Assembly: GCA_029204225.1 (NCBI GenBank)
Contig: CM055092.1
Location: 14,374,059-14,438,058 of the forward strand
Direction of reading: 5' to 3'
Length of the DNA stretch: 64,000 nucleotides
Source of the DNA: Diphasiastrum complanatum
Lineage: Eukaryota; Streptophyta; Lycopodiopsida; Lycopodiales; Lycopodiaceae
Part shown: piece after piece, positions 12,341 through 23,200 of the stretch
How positions within the stretch are numbered: position 1 is the first letter of the stretch
How the letters are laid out: each line of letters begins with the position of its first letter
The notes under the pieces: model-generated
Told to the model about the DNA's origin: nothing
The model's database searches: none
What the model saw: only the letters and a program-made list of their open reading frames with translations
Made by a program: the position numbers and the translations under genes

Positions 12341-13197
12341 GGATGTTGGATCTTGTTGTTAAGTGGAATGCAATCTGGATCTTAGAGAATCAGATCAATT
12401 TGATAGGTCGATAATGTGATTTTAGGCCTCTTACGGTGGTTTTTCCTTGATAACTTTCTGATCCTTGCTCCAATTGGCCTGAGATTTTCACAATAGCTGG
12501 ATCTGGTATAGATCTATCTACTGATCTGATCTGAGAAGGTTCCTCGAGTGGGGGTTGGCTGTGAGAGGGTTTCTTCACTGATTATCAGTCAAAAACCTTG
12601 ATTTTTCAAAAATTACTGGGAAGTAACTCTCGCACGGTTTACAAGAGCTGTATCTAATATGGATCTAGCTATGGAAATCTCTGTGAAGGTTAACTCTTGT
12701 AGGAAGTGAAATTTTCACTGTTTGCGAGGGTTCAAAAACACTTTTTTGATTTGATCTTCACCAATAGTTTATACTAACTCTTGCAGATTCTATCACTGAT
12801 GTAAAATGACATTCTAAAGCCAATGGAGTGGTCTGCAAGAGTTACTTCTAGAAGGATTTTTTGGATTTTCTGATTTTGTAGATTTTTCAGCACTTAAAAT
12901 CCAATTTTTTGCTCATTAGGATCAAACTAACTCTCGCAAGCTCTTCTATGTCCTTGTCTCATTGAGATGGAATTTCAAAATTCTCTACGAGGGTTCTTGG
13001 CCATTGGAATTGAAAATTTCAGTGTTTGCGAGGGTTTTGATGGGTTTTCCCATCTTTTTATTACTGGGAACCCTCGCACTAGCACTTATACTGGGAACTA
13101 AATCTCGTAGACTTCTCTGTGTCCTTGTCTCACTGAGATGAAACTTTAGAGGGCTCTGTGAGAGTTCTTATGAAGATCTGTATTTTTTTGGTTTTTT
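12341..13197 (-). other. Element F untranslated leader with repeated motif
   Basis: Between the priming site and gag lies about 0.86 kb without a coding signal but with roughly ten imperfect copies, in both orientations, of a short motif: aactctcgca or its complement tgcgagggtt (for example near 12605, 12725, 12780, 12830, 12930, 12990, 13025, 13070). Function is unknown; packaging or RNA-structure roles are possible. Confidence 0.7.
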
Positions 13198-13210
13198 ACA
13201 AGGGGCGCCA
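13198..13210 (-). other. Element F primer binding site
   Basis: Minus strand TGGCGCCCCTTGT lies one base after CCCTACA, the likely LTR end. The TGGCGCC core is typical of plant gypsy priming sites for tRNA-Asp and relatives. It orients F leftwards and fixes the end of its 5' LTR. Confidence 0.7.
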
Positions 13211-13211
13211 C

Positions 13212-13760
13212 TGTAGGGATGTAGATTTGGTCGGTGAGTAGCCCTTCCGCCTGTCAAAGAGGGTTAGAACGCTAGATAGGTACCTAACTATGCATGCATG
13301 CTACTTTTAGCCATTTTTCTACTTCGTCCCTTAACTCTATTCACCACTAACACTATCCACCTTTAACTCTACTCCTCTACACTAACATTCATCATGATTT
13401 TAGGTTGAATGTGAAGAAGAGAAGTGAATAGGGAAAGGAGAAGAGAGAAAGAGAGAGAAAGAGAGAAGAAGAGAGAAGAGAGAGGGAGGAGGGGAGAGAG
13501 GTGAGATGGAGGTTAGCTCAAATGCTCAATGTCATTGCTTATGGAAAAACCTTAACTAACACAAACAAAAAGCATGGAAGACAAGGAAATAACAAGCAAT
13601 CACAACAATAGCATAAGCAAGAGTGATTTGCAAATGAGGATGTTTGAGCTCTCAAAATAGTAGAGTCTCCTCCTCTCAATTAGTCATGAAAATAGATTAC
13701 ATGAGGTGCCTTTTTATAAATGGGGAAGGCCCTTGCCCCAAAATACCATTGGCTAATATG
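13212..13760 (-). repeat. Element F 5' LTR (outer limit not found)
   Basis: The LTR ends (minus strand) CATCCCTACA at 13212. A TATA-like TTTATAAAAA at 13720-13711 would place transcription start near 13680. A purine-rich GA tract (about 13438-13500) lies within. The far end of the LTR could be up to several hundred bp further right; no matching 3' LTR was found after 33616, so the limit is open. Confidence 0.5.
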
Positions 13761-14083
13761 TCCACGAATCCTATCCATTCATCTTGGACCCAACTTGATC
13801 CAAGGGTCCTAGAAAAATACATGGGATTTCAACCATGGGCTTATACGTGCAGGTTGCCATAATGGCAGATACAAATGACAAAACAAAGAGACACATGGAA
13901 AGCACTCGAGCATGCAAGTTGTGAAGTTGCTGAGAGCTCTCCACTTTGATAATGTCAACCACCTATACCAATAAGACATTCTAATCCAATTGCGGCAATT
14001 TGTGAAAAACATTTTTGTGATAAAGACTGGCGACAATAAGCACTTGGTTTTATGTAAGCGAACGAGGATCTACGCTTTTCCAA

Positions 14084-14331
14084 GTGACAATAAAAAATGC
14101 CAATGCAAAGCGGAGCGACATCGTCCAATATGAGTTGTAGTGGGTCCTGCAACACATTAGGGGTGGGATGATGTTGGCTGATACTGACGAATTCCCAAGA
14201 TACTCTATCGTGACAATAAAAAATGCCAATGCAAAGCGGAGCGACATCGTCCAATATGAGTTGTAGTGGGTCCTGCAACACATTAGGGGTGGGATGATGT
14301 TGGCTGATACTGACGAATTCCCAAGATACTC
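14084..14331. repeat. 126-bp tandem duplication
   Basis: Two copies, 14084-14209 and 14210-14331, of a 126-bp unit starting gtgacaataaaaaatgcc and ending gaattcccaagatactc. The two copies look the same over about 122 bp, so the duplication is recent. It has no known gene context; a minus-strand ORF through it (14395-13955) is open only because the unit length is divisible by three. Confidence 0.95.
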
Positions 14332-15429
14332 GGATAGAGCAACTCAAGAGCACTCTCACCTTAGACCGAGGAGGTCTCTGAGAAGATGAGACCAACGAAG
14401 ACTGAGAGCTGAGTATGAGAGCCGAGAAATGCTAGTTAGGAATGGCAAGCAAGAACTGTGTAAGCCTCGTGGAGAATCTCGGAAGATGGAATGACCATGT
14501 AGGAACTAGTATTTCCAAGCAAATGTAATAATTGCAAGTAGACCCCTCTTAAAGAAAGTAGAGTGAGCCACCTTTTGACAGTGACCTCTAGTGGAGAGCA
14601 TTATTCCACTTCTAATTTGTGAACTGTGGAAATTCCACTAGGATGTCACCTAAGGAGCTCTCTTGCTTATTTAAGAGACTCCCTCTTTGTGAAGAAGAGC
14701 TTTTTGTGAAATGTATCAATCCATGCTGAAATGAGAAGAGCCTTCACGAGTTTGGTGCATCCTCCTTGATCATGCTTGTCTCTTGAGTGATGCACTTATG
14801 ATCTTGCCCTTCCCTCCTTTTGTGTGTGGTTGTGGACTGTAGAGTGGATTAGATTTGCTGCTTTCGTAGAGTGGATTAGTTTCTTTCCTTGTTTGTGGAA
14901 TAATGTAGGAACCAGCATTCAGGTAAACTAAATAGGCTAGATCTATGGTGTAATTCTTGCATATCTCTTACAGTCCAGTTCTTGATGTTCTTGGGATATC
15001 CAAAAATCATAAGACTGTTGGTTTCTTGATTCTTGGACTTCTAACATGCTGTTAATTAGTTCTTGGTCCTTGTTTTGTCAATTCATGCAAGTGTAGCTTA
15101 GTTTAGTAAAGCTTAGACTTTGATTCAGTTCGTTTTTAGGAGTAGATAGCTGTAAAATCTTCTGAATGTTCATTTGGGCTACAGTCTGATCTGTGAATGA
15201 GCATTCATGGCTTGCATCTATGTATGAATGTAAGTGCATTCAAGAGAGTTCAACCCTGAGTAGTCCTCTGACAGGCAGGACAAAAAAATATACTACTACG
15301 AGAATCTGTTCCCTTCTACCTGATCTTGGGTTTAAAACAAGAATGACAATCTCAAGAAAAACCCACCGTCTCTGCTGAAAGGCAGAAGAAGTAAGAAAGA
15401 ATCAATTTAAAAAACCAACAGACCCTCTA
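14332..15429. other. No gene; possible plus-strand LTR
   Basis: About 1.1 kb without recognisable protein. The stretch ttgcttatttaagagactcc near 14660 looks like an LTR core promoter followed by the CT-rich start of an R region. No matching element was identified. Confidence 0.35.
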
Positions 15430-16640
15430 GAGCAGGGGATATGTCAACAAATATCCAGGTATTGCTGGGAGTTGATGCATGGCAAATACAACTTGGTTTG
15501 GATTGTAAGCTTGGGCATTGGGATCCACTGCTTGAGCATTAGGATCATATGTATAATAAACAACTGTTTCAGTAGTATATTGCGGTTAAGTATTGTCTTC
15601 CACATAGTAGGTTGCTGGATCGATGGTATTCGGATCAAGATAATGGACAACTTGTTGCGGAGGAGGTCGGTTAACGAAAAACTATTGACGTAGTGGTTGG
15701 TACTGATTTGGTGCACTTGGTCGTGGTTGGTATACCCATGGTCGTGGCATAGGCTGTTGTGGAGGGTAGGGGCAGTATGCTCGATAGATGGTGGGTCTGG
15801 TTGCTATTGGAAAATGGTTTCACAGTTGAGGGCATTTATTAGCAATATAATATTGTGAGCAGATTGGACACCAAATATTTTTTCTTGCTAGAAAAGATTT
15901 CTTAGCAATCTGTTTCATGGCAGTTTGAAAATCGACAGTGAGTTTATCCATATGAGATTGTTGAGCTTTTTGCCAAGTTTTCATTTGATGTAGGAGTTCA
16001 GAAGATTGGGCAACATTTTCAGACTTCGAGTGATTAGGACGGTCGAGATTCTTAGATTTCTTTTCATGATGGTCAAAGTCATCGTCGGAACCTTCGTCTT
16101 CCTCACGGATAGCATCAGTCATCAAATCTTTAAGTTGATCATAAAGGTCAACCGGTTTAAGTTCGCGGCAAATGGTTTTAGGTAATTCAACCAAGAACAG
16201 TTTTATGGCCATACGTTCAGTGATATTTTCATCAACACATTCTACTTTGAGACATTTAAAACACTCAATGTAGTTTCAGACAGACTCTTCGCGACGCATC
16301 TTGATATGGTTGATTTGGATGAATGGGCCCTGAGTCAGTTTGGATGGTTTGAAATCCTTGATGAGGGCGTCTTTGAGAGTGGTCCAAGGAACAAGATCAA
16401 GAGTTTCGAGGTTAGATTACCACTCTTTGGCTATTCCATAGAGTACCATGGAAAATAGATGAAACTTTTCAGTTTCAGAGGTATCTCCATAGAAACGACA
16501 TGCATTATCAAAGTCTTGGAGAAATCTGACTAGGTCAGATTCTCCATCATATTTTGGTGCATCGATACGTGAAATTCTTCGTTCTAGTCGTGGAGGAGCC
16601 GGATTGGAAGATTCAGCATAATCTCAAGACATGATGCAGT
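15430..16640 (-). pseudogene. Element C (G-family gypsy) gag
   Basis: Minus strand from about 16632: the gag entry (DAPKYDGESDLVRFLQDFDN), the central region MAIKLFLVELPKTICRELKP and the acidic REEDEGSDDDFDHHEKKSK, closely parallel to element G gag at 21.8-22.6 kb. The first zinc-knuckle-like unit is decayed (CPICSQYYIANKC, His replaced by Tyr). The similarity continues through a Tyr/Asn/Pro-rich stretch to HQLPAI and stops at about 15430, before the second knuckle. Stops (for example in KEW*SNLE and ESV*NYIE) show it is dead. Its 5' LTR and priming site are at 17962-17487. Confidence 0.85.
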
Positions 16641-17486
16641 ATGAGGAGTAGAGTAACAGTACAGATGATCAAGGCAGTACTGTACTTGGCAAAAAGACAA
16701 AAAGGATAGTTTTCTTGCAGAATGGAGGATTTGGACAAAAATTGGACTTTTCTACTGTAAGAGAAATTGTGGACAAGTCTAGAAATCATGGACAGTCAGA
16801 TAAATCTAATTACAGTACTCGCGAATTTCGACAGGAGGTGCTTTCTATCAAAATATTGATTTTTTATATTTAAAAAAAAAATTAGAGATAAAATTTGTAG
16901 AGGGTACAGAGAATTCATTCTCACAGTGCTCGATCTTGTGGTATGACTGGCAAATTTTGATGCTAAGGTTTTGCTGACAGATGAGAAAAATAGTGAAAAA
17001 GAAAAAAAATTTGACAAAAAACAGGCAAAATCTGTGAGATAGAATTCGTGGAGCTGTTGGAGGACTGATCTTTGATAGATCTAGTCTCAATGAAGCTGGC
17101 GAATTCTAAGACCAATATTTGGTTGAAAAACAATGGATTTTGACAGTATATCAGGGTGTTTTAACAGAATCTGAATAGAGTCATAATTCATGGAGGTGAT
17201 AAAATAGAAGATCCGGGTCTGTTATGGCTACAGACAGACCGACGAATTTTGATATACTTGTTTGGTTGAAAAAAAATGTCACTTGGGTCACTTCTTTTAA
17301 AGAAAATGCCCAGGTTGACACTTTTGTTGCTTCCCCTCGGCTTGATAGGTTGCTCCACAGCTCGTTGAGGACCTGGAGAGAAGTCTTGTGTTATGGTGTG
17401 AAGGTAAAAAGCAAGCAAGCATACACACAAACACGGAAGCGAAAAAAAGAAACAAAATGAAAGCTAGGTATAAAAAATCTTAAAAA
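16641..17486 (-). other. Element C untranslated leader
   Basis: Non-coding leader between the priming site and gag. It carries several variants of a GAATTCGTGG-like motif in both orientations (near 16818, 16905, 17040, 17100, 17240), as in the leader of G at 20931-21725. Confidence 0.65.
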
Positions 17487-17502
17487 GCGGCAACGATGCC
17501 AA
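17487..17502 (-). other. Element C primer binding site
   Basis: Minus strand TTGGCATCGTTGCCGC directly after the LTR end CTCCCAACA. It resembles the TGGCGCCGTTGCCG site used with tRNA-Asp by Athila-type elements and matches the site of G (20915-20930) with two changes. Confidence 0.75.
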
Positions 17503-17962
17503 TGTTGGGAGTTTTTCTAGTTTGCGTGATAGCTAGATCTACTCACGGGTGTAGTATAGTGTGGAGAGGATTGTCCACCTTTTAAGAACCTACCAAAGCT
17601 TTCAAATGGAAATAAACAAACAAGAACGGGACAAGGAGGGTCTTCCATAAGTATCCATTAACTTATCGGACTAACTTATTTCTTGCCATTCTAGAACTTC
17701 TAACTTAGGATCTAGAACTTCAAAGTTTCTAACTTAGGAAAACTTAAGACAAATATTTCTAAGCTTAAGTTTCCTAAGTCTAAGTTCTAAATCTAGTTTA
17801 GGCTATTTTATTATTATTTTAAGCTTCTACTCATGGACTTACAAAACACATGCCATGGTAGAAGTTTATTGACTAATACTCATACGTGGGCTTACAAAAC
17901 ACATGCCACAGAGTTTTATTTATTTCTTTTTATTTTTCTCTGTGTTAGCACAGTTGCTAACA
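17503..17962 (-). repeat. Element C 5' LTR, internally shortened
   Basis: Minus strand starts TGTTAGCAACTGTGCTAACA (17962) and ends CTCCCAACA (17503), 460 bp against 762 bp for the G LTR. Collinearity with G is lost after about 17640 and returns near the LTR end, so roughly 300 bp of the R-U5 part has been lost or replaced. Confidence 0.82.
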
Positions 17963-18206
17963 TCCTTGTAGAAAATTGGTTCTCCCTTGCATTCTTGATC
18001 AACATCAATTTGATTATTATTATTATGAAGACAATTATACTGATCAGCATCAATACGATGATGATCAATATGAAGATGATACAGGTGAGAGCTCAAAATT
18101 GTTCATTACAGCATTAATGACAAGTGATGAAATGGGACGATGGCTGATCAACAACTCAAGGTTGAGTTTGACAACGACAAATGTCTTGTCAAAGACATCA
18201 TACACT
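17963..18206 (+). pseudogene. Possible copia gag-protease relic
   Basis: A plus-strand frame has a Tyr/Asp/Gln-rich acidic stretch (YEDNYTDQHQYDDDQYEDDT) followed by LFITALMTSDEMGRWLINNS, which resembles the region before a copia protease with the DSG site changed to NNS. It then reads VEFDNDKCLVKDI in another frame, a motif like the copia pre-integrase region. Short and mixed; assignment is tentative. Confidence 0.4.
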
Positions 18207-18753
18207 TCATCCTTGCTTTAGTAGATAGATCCAACAAAATCTACTAAAATCATCAATGAAAGTTACATACATCTTAGCTCTACTATTGCTAATTGTAGTA
18301 ATTCCATGAATATCAGAATGTACAACTTGAAAAGGCTTTGTAGATCTAGATGTAGATCTAGCATAAGGTAGTCTATGTGACTTTGACAAAGCACAAGACT
18401 CACAAATATGATTGATACTTTTTAAAGAACTTGGAAGACCTATCACAACTTGCTTTCTAGCCATTACCTCCAGTGACTTGAAGTTGAGGTGTCTCATCTT
18501 GTTATGCAAAACCTCTTGAATAGGTATTTCTCTCTTGCAACAACACATCCAAATTGCTTAGCAATAACACAAGCATCTAGCTTGAACAACTTCCCTCGCC
18601 TTTTACCTTTTGCAATCAAGATATCCTTCCTTTTTATCAGACAAGCATCTACAAACTCAACGTTGAGGCCTTTACTTAGCAATTGACTCACACTAAGCAA
18701 ATTCTTGGTAATAGATGGAATGAACAAAACATCATCCAAATGAACATTCCTCT
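18207..18753 (-). pseudogene. COPIA-1 pre-integrase and integrase N-terminus
   Basis: Minus strand begins exactly at the COPIA-2 LTR edge (18753) with NVHLDDVLFIPSITKNLLSV, the usual region after a copia protease, and continues to the integrase zinc domain (HNKMRHLNFKSLEVMAR ... HICESCALSKSHRLPY) and the first catalytic Asp block VHSDIHG, then YVTFIDDFSRFCWIYLL. A frameshift near 18545 and a stop at 18207 disable it. Its first codons complete the frame broken at 5245 in COPIA-1, so the two are halves of one gene separated by COPIA-2 and then by an inversion. Confidence 0.85.
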
Positions 18754-19615
18754 TGATAAATTTTACAATTTTTAGGACAATAATGATTGTACTTTACAAT
18801 CATAGAGAGTTATTGGTTGCTTAATCAATGAATCTATCAAGTTCTACACATTAGATCTTGATCTAGATTCACTACACTTGGATTTAAGCAAGAGCAATGG
18901 ATCAACACATCATTTTTTAGTGAGAGTGGCCTCACACGTGTGGAGTACTGTCCACAGTACGGCCTGCACCTGAAACAACAAGTACAATGATACTAGATAG
19001 CAATCATACATAAAAATCACAAGACAAATGACTGAAAACCTCACAAAAGTGTAGAGTGCAAAAGTCTCATCAATCTTCTTAGCATAATGATGATCCTTTT
19101 ATGGATCAAGTACATCCATGAGTCTGGTACAGTCCAGCAGGCCTTCACACGTGTGAAGAGTGCCACATCACTCAGACCTATCCATTTTATCCATCCTTGA
19201 TCCTTATCCAATAGTTGACCTTCTAGAATATGACTAAAATCCAAAAAGCTAGTCTCCTAGAATATAGGAATATTCCCTACACAATAGGATCTAAGAAAAA
19301 TGGTCAACTCTTATCTTCTAGTACTCTATACACACGTGTGAACATCCACTTGCCATGTGGGAGCATTTACTCATGCACATGCAAGGAAAAGCTAATTTGT
19401 AGGTGACTAGTCAACTTGACTAAAAACTAGTCATTTCATGTTCACACTAACTAGAATGATACAAAATCAATTTGGATATATATAGACATGAAAAGTACAT
19501 CCTTTCACATGTGGGAACAGGCTCCACATGTGTGAAATCAGATCATCAACATATTCTAATGTTTGATCAATATTTACATGAACCAATGTCAAGTGAGAAG
19601 TGACAATTTTCAACA
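18754..19615 (-). repeat. COPIA-2 3' LTR (inverted)
   Basis: 862 bp, minus strand TGTTGAAAATTG at 19615 to TTTATCA at 18754, the partner of 5246-6106. It follows a polypurine tract (GAGGAGGAG, about 19624-19616). The 5 bp beyond it on the minus strand are AGAGG, against AAAGG before the 5' LTR: a target-site duplication with one later change. Confidence 0.92.
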
Positions 19616-19628
19616 CTCCTCCTCACTT

Positions 19629-20840
19629 CTAACTTGGCAAATCTAGTGTACATCTATCTACAATTCCAAGAGCATATCTTAACTTAAAAAATGGATCTTT
19701 GGACAATGGTTTGGTTAAGATATCAGTTATGCACTCGGATGATGGTACATGATGTAGTTGCACTTCCTTGGATTGTACCTTCTCCCTCCCAAAGTGGTGA
19801 GCTATCTCAATATGCTTTGTTCTAGCATGGAAGATAGGATTTGAAGCAATTTGTTGAGAAGCTTGATTGTCACAAAATATGTAAGGGATCTCCTCGGCCT
19901 CTAGCACATGTAGTTCCATCAAGAGTCTTCTTAGCCATAGGAGCTCTTTGGTTGTTGAAGTCAATGCCTTGTACTCGGCTTCACAAGAAGATAGTGAGAT
20001 TGTATCTTGCTTTTTGGAAAGCCAAGATATCACTCCTCCACAAAGAATGTTGCAAATGCACTAATGGACTTCCTATCCATCTTGTCACCTACAAAATTTG
20101 AATCCGAGTAGGCTCTCAAGTGCAAGTTAGTTCCTTCATAAAGTATGCCAAAAAATCTAGTACTAGAAACATATCTAAGTACTCTCTTGGCACTTTTCCA
20201 ATGATGAACTAAAGGAGCTTGCATACTTTGACTCAACTTGCTTACACAAAAACTTAAGTCAGGTCTAGTGATGGTTAAATAGATTAGAGAGCCTATAAGC
20301 TTCCTAAAGAGGGTGATGTCCTCAAAGGATGCCTCATCACCTTCATTAGTTGCTTTCACAACATGCTCCATAGGGGTGTCAATCCCCTTACAATCTTTCA
20401 TACCAAATCTTTCAAGAATGGAAGTAGCATACTTAGATTGACTTATGAAAGTACAATTGCTACTTCTAGACACTTCTATCCCAAGTATAGAATTTAGGAA
20501 GCCTAGATCTACCATCTTGAACTCACTAGATAAGTCAACTTTTACTTTGCCTATGCCATCATCATCATTTCCTGTCATAATGATGTCATCAACATAAAGA
20601 ACCAAAATGATGATCTTTCCCTCATTACATTTGAAATATAAAGAAGGTTCATAAGCACTTAGTACAAAGCCAAGGGAATAGAGAAAATCATGCAACCTAG
20701 AGTACCAAGCTCTAGGTGCTTGCTTCAAGCCATATAGGCTCTTCCTTAAGTAGCACACCTTTTGCTCCTCACCAACCTTGATGAAGCCCTCGGGTTGCAT
20801 CATGTAGATTTCCTCTTCTAAGAAGCCATTCAAGAAGGTG
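19629..20840 (-). pseudogene. COPIA-2 reverse transcriptase C-part and RNase H
   Basis: Minus strand starts inside RT at STFLNGFLEEEIYMMQPEGF (20838 down) and goes on through KSLYGLKQAPRAWYSRL, the catalytic LYVDDIIMTG (about 20603-20574), DLGFLNSILGIEVS, and the RNase H region SWLSKKQDTISLSSCEAEYK (about 20030), IPYIFCDNQAS and ILTKPLSKD, ending at 19629. One frameshift near 20030 separates RT from RNase H; otherwise it is well preserved. The N-terminal RT half is on the plus strand at 7.15-7.42 kb. Confidence 0.92.
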
Positions 20841-20914
20841 GACAAATCTCTACATACTTATACTACACCTATAAGCAGATCTAGCCACCGCACGAACTAG
20901 AAATACTTCCAACA
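20838..20914 (+). repeat. Element G 5' LTR, terminal 77 bp
   Basis: Collinear with the last 77 bp of the intact G LTR (31666-31742), ending TTCCAACA before a priming site. It abuts COPIA-2 RT at a shared GTGGAC, a microhomology. The rest of this LTR is at 7421-8064 in reverse. Confidence 0.88.
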
Positions 20915-20930
20915 TTGGCACCATTGCCGC
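20915..20930 (+). other. Element G primer binding site
   Basis: TTGGCACCATTGCCGC directly after the LTR end, resembling the tRNA-Asp site (TGGCGCCGTTGCCG) known for Athila-type plant gypsy elements, with changes that may be post-insertion decay. Confidence 0.75.
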
Positions 20931-21725
20931 TTTTTAAGTATTTTGTACCTAGCTTCTTCTCCTTTTTGTTCTCTTGCTTCCGTGTTGTATGTTTGCTTGT
21001 TTGTCTGTCTCTATCTACCAACAAACAGCATGAGTCGTCTCTCCAGGTCCTACACAAGCTGCGGAGCAACTTATGAAGCCGGGGGGAAGCAACAAAAGAG
21101 TCAACTTGGGCATTTTCTTGAAAAGAAGTGACCCAAGTGACCTTTTTCCAAACCAACCAGGTATATCAGAATTCGTCAACCTGTCTGCAGCCCTAGAAGA
21201 CCTTGATCTTTCATTTTATCACCTCCACGAATTCTGACCACGGTCATGTTATGAGAAAACAACTTGATATACTGTCAAAGTCCCTTATTTCTCACCCAAA
21301 TCTTTGTCCTAGAATTCGTCGGCTTCCTTGAGGCTAGATCTCATCAAGATCAGTCCTCCAACAGCTCCACGAATTCTATCTCAGAGGTTTTGCCTGTTTA
21401 CTATCAGAAAGTCACATTTTTTTTTCCATATTGCCTATCTGCCAGTCAAACCTCTCTGTTAGTATCCACCATCCAGCCTAAGAAATCATTCTCAAAGAAT
21501 ACGATTTCCTTGTCCTACCCGCAAATTCTAAAAGTACAATTTTTATTCCAGAAAATCTAAAAAAATCACTATTTTGACATTCAAAACTCTCTGTCAGAAT
21601 TTGCGAGTATTACAGTTTGATTTATTTGTCTCTCCACAATTTCTCAACTTGTCCACAAATTCTATCTTGACCAGAAAGACTAGTTTTTTGTCCTACACTA
21701 TCAATTCTGCAAGCAAACTGTCTTT
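20931..21725 (+). other. Element G untranslated leader
   Basis: About 0.8 kb, non-coding, pyrimidine-rich, with repeated variants of cacgaattctg or its complement (21168, 21225, 21310, 21365, 21590, 21655). The same motif recurs at 27.8-28.1 kb before the 3' ORF of this element. Confidence 0.7.
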
Positions 21726-21789
21726 TTGCCAAGTACAGTACTGACTTGCTCATCTGTATTCTACATCAAGTCTCGTGGCTGTGCTGAAT

Positions 21790-23200
21790 CTTCTAATCTG
21801 GCTCCTCCACAACTAGAACGAAGAAGTCCACGTATCGATGCACCAAAGTATGATGGAGAATCTGACCCAGTCCGATTTCTCCAAGACTTTAATAATGCAT
21901 GCCATTTTTATGGAGATACCTCTGAAACTGAAAAGATTCGCCTATTTCCTATGGTATCTATGGAACCGCCAAGGAGTGGTACTTGAATCTTGAAGCTCCT
22001 GATCTTGCTTCTTGGACCACCCTCAAGGACACTCTCATCAAGTGTTTCAAACCATCCAAACTGACTTAGAGCCCGTTCATTCAAATTATCCATATCAAGA
22101 TGCGTCGTGAAGAGTCTGTTAGAAACTACATTGAGCATTTTAAACGTCTCAAAGTAGAATGTGTTGATGAAAATATCACCGAACGTATGGCCATAAAACT
22201 GTTCTTAGTTGGATTGCCTAAAAAGATCCGCCATGAACTCAAACCAGTTGACCTTTATGATCAACTTAAAGATGTGATGACCGATGCTATCCGTGAGGAA
22301 GACGAAGGTTCCGACGATGACTTTGACCATCGTGAAAAGAAATCTAAGAATCCGGACCGTCCTAATCACCCAAAGTCTGAAAATATTGCTTAATCTTCTG
22401 AACTTCTACAGCAAATGGAAACCTGGCAAAAAGCTCAACAATCTCATATAAATAAACTCACTACCAATTTCCAAACCGCCATGAAATAGATTGCTGAGAA
22501 ATCCTTTCCAACAAGAGAAAATGTCTGGTGTCCAATTTGCTCACAACATCACACTGCTAATGAATGCCCTCAACTGCGAAACCATTTCCCAGTAGCCACC
22601 AGACCCACCATCTATCGAGCTTACCGCCCTTACCCTCCACAACAGCCTGTGCCACGACCAGGGGTCTACCAACCACGACCAACTGCACCAAATCAATACC
22701 CATCCCCATGTCAATAGTTTGTCGTTAACCAACCTGCCCCACAAAACGATGTCTATTATCTTGATCCGAATACCATCAATCCGGCCACCTACTATGTGGA
22801 AGACAATATTCAACCGCAGAGTTCTACTAAAACGGTTGTTTATTATACCTATGATTCTAATGCTCAAACAGTCGATCCCAATGCCCAAGCTTACAATCCA
22901 AACCGAGCTGTCTTTGCCGCACATCAACTACCCGCAATATGAGAATGTTTTATCTGTGTAGGTAAACATCCTAGTATTCGTTGTCCAAATAAACTCCATT
23001 TTCTTCCAGCTTGTGAAAACTGTGGTATTGAACATCACGTAAAGGACTGCCCATCCCGATCTAAGCCAATTGCTCCTGTCTATTCAGTGCAAGTAGAAAC
23101 CTTACCCATCGAAACTCATCCTGCTTGGGTCTTGACTCGGGCACAAACCCAACGCCAAGCCCCTACACTTGCACCCAGCAAAACTCAATCGTAGGTTGTT
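21790..23200 (+). pseudogene. Element G gag
   Basis: Gag entry DAPKYDGESDPVRFLQDFNN (about 21838-21897), then after a frameshift near 21955 the matrix/capsid-like region (REESVRNYIEHFKRLKVEC, FLVGLPKKIRHELKPVDLYD) and an acidic REEDEGSDDDFDH. Three zinc-knuckle-like units follow: CPICSQHHTANEC (about 22528-22566), CFICVGKHPSIRC and CENCGIEHHVKDC (about 22943-23051). All three are 13 residues long (C-x2-C-x3-H-x4-C), one shorter than the usual retroviral knuckle. A Pro/Tyr/Gln-rich linker lies between the first and second. Stops at about 22065, 22390, 22487, 22715 and 22940 make it non-functional. Confidence 0.88.

Noticed and set aside
13955-14395. 146-codon ORF with an internal repeat
   Set aside because: Open only because the 126-bp tandem unit keeps frame; no homology recognised.
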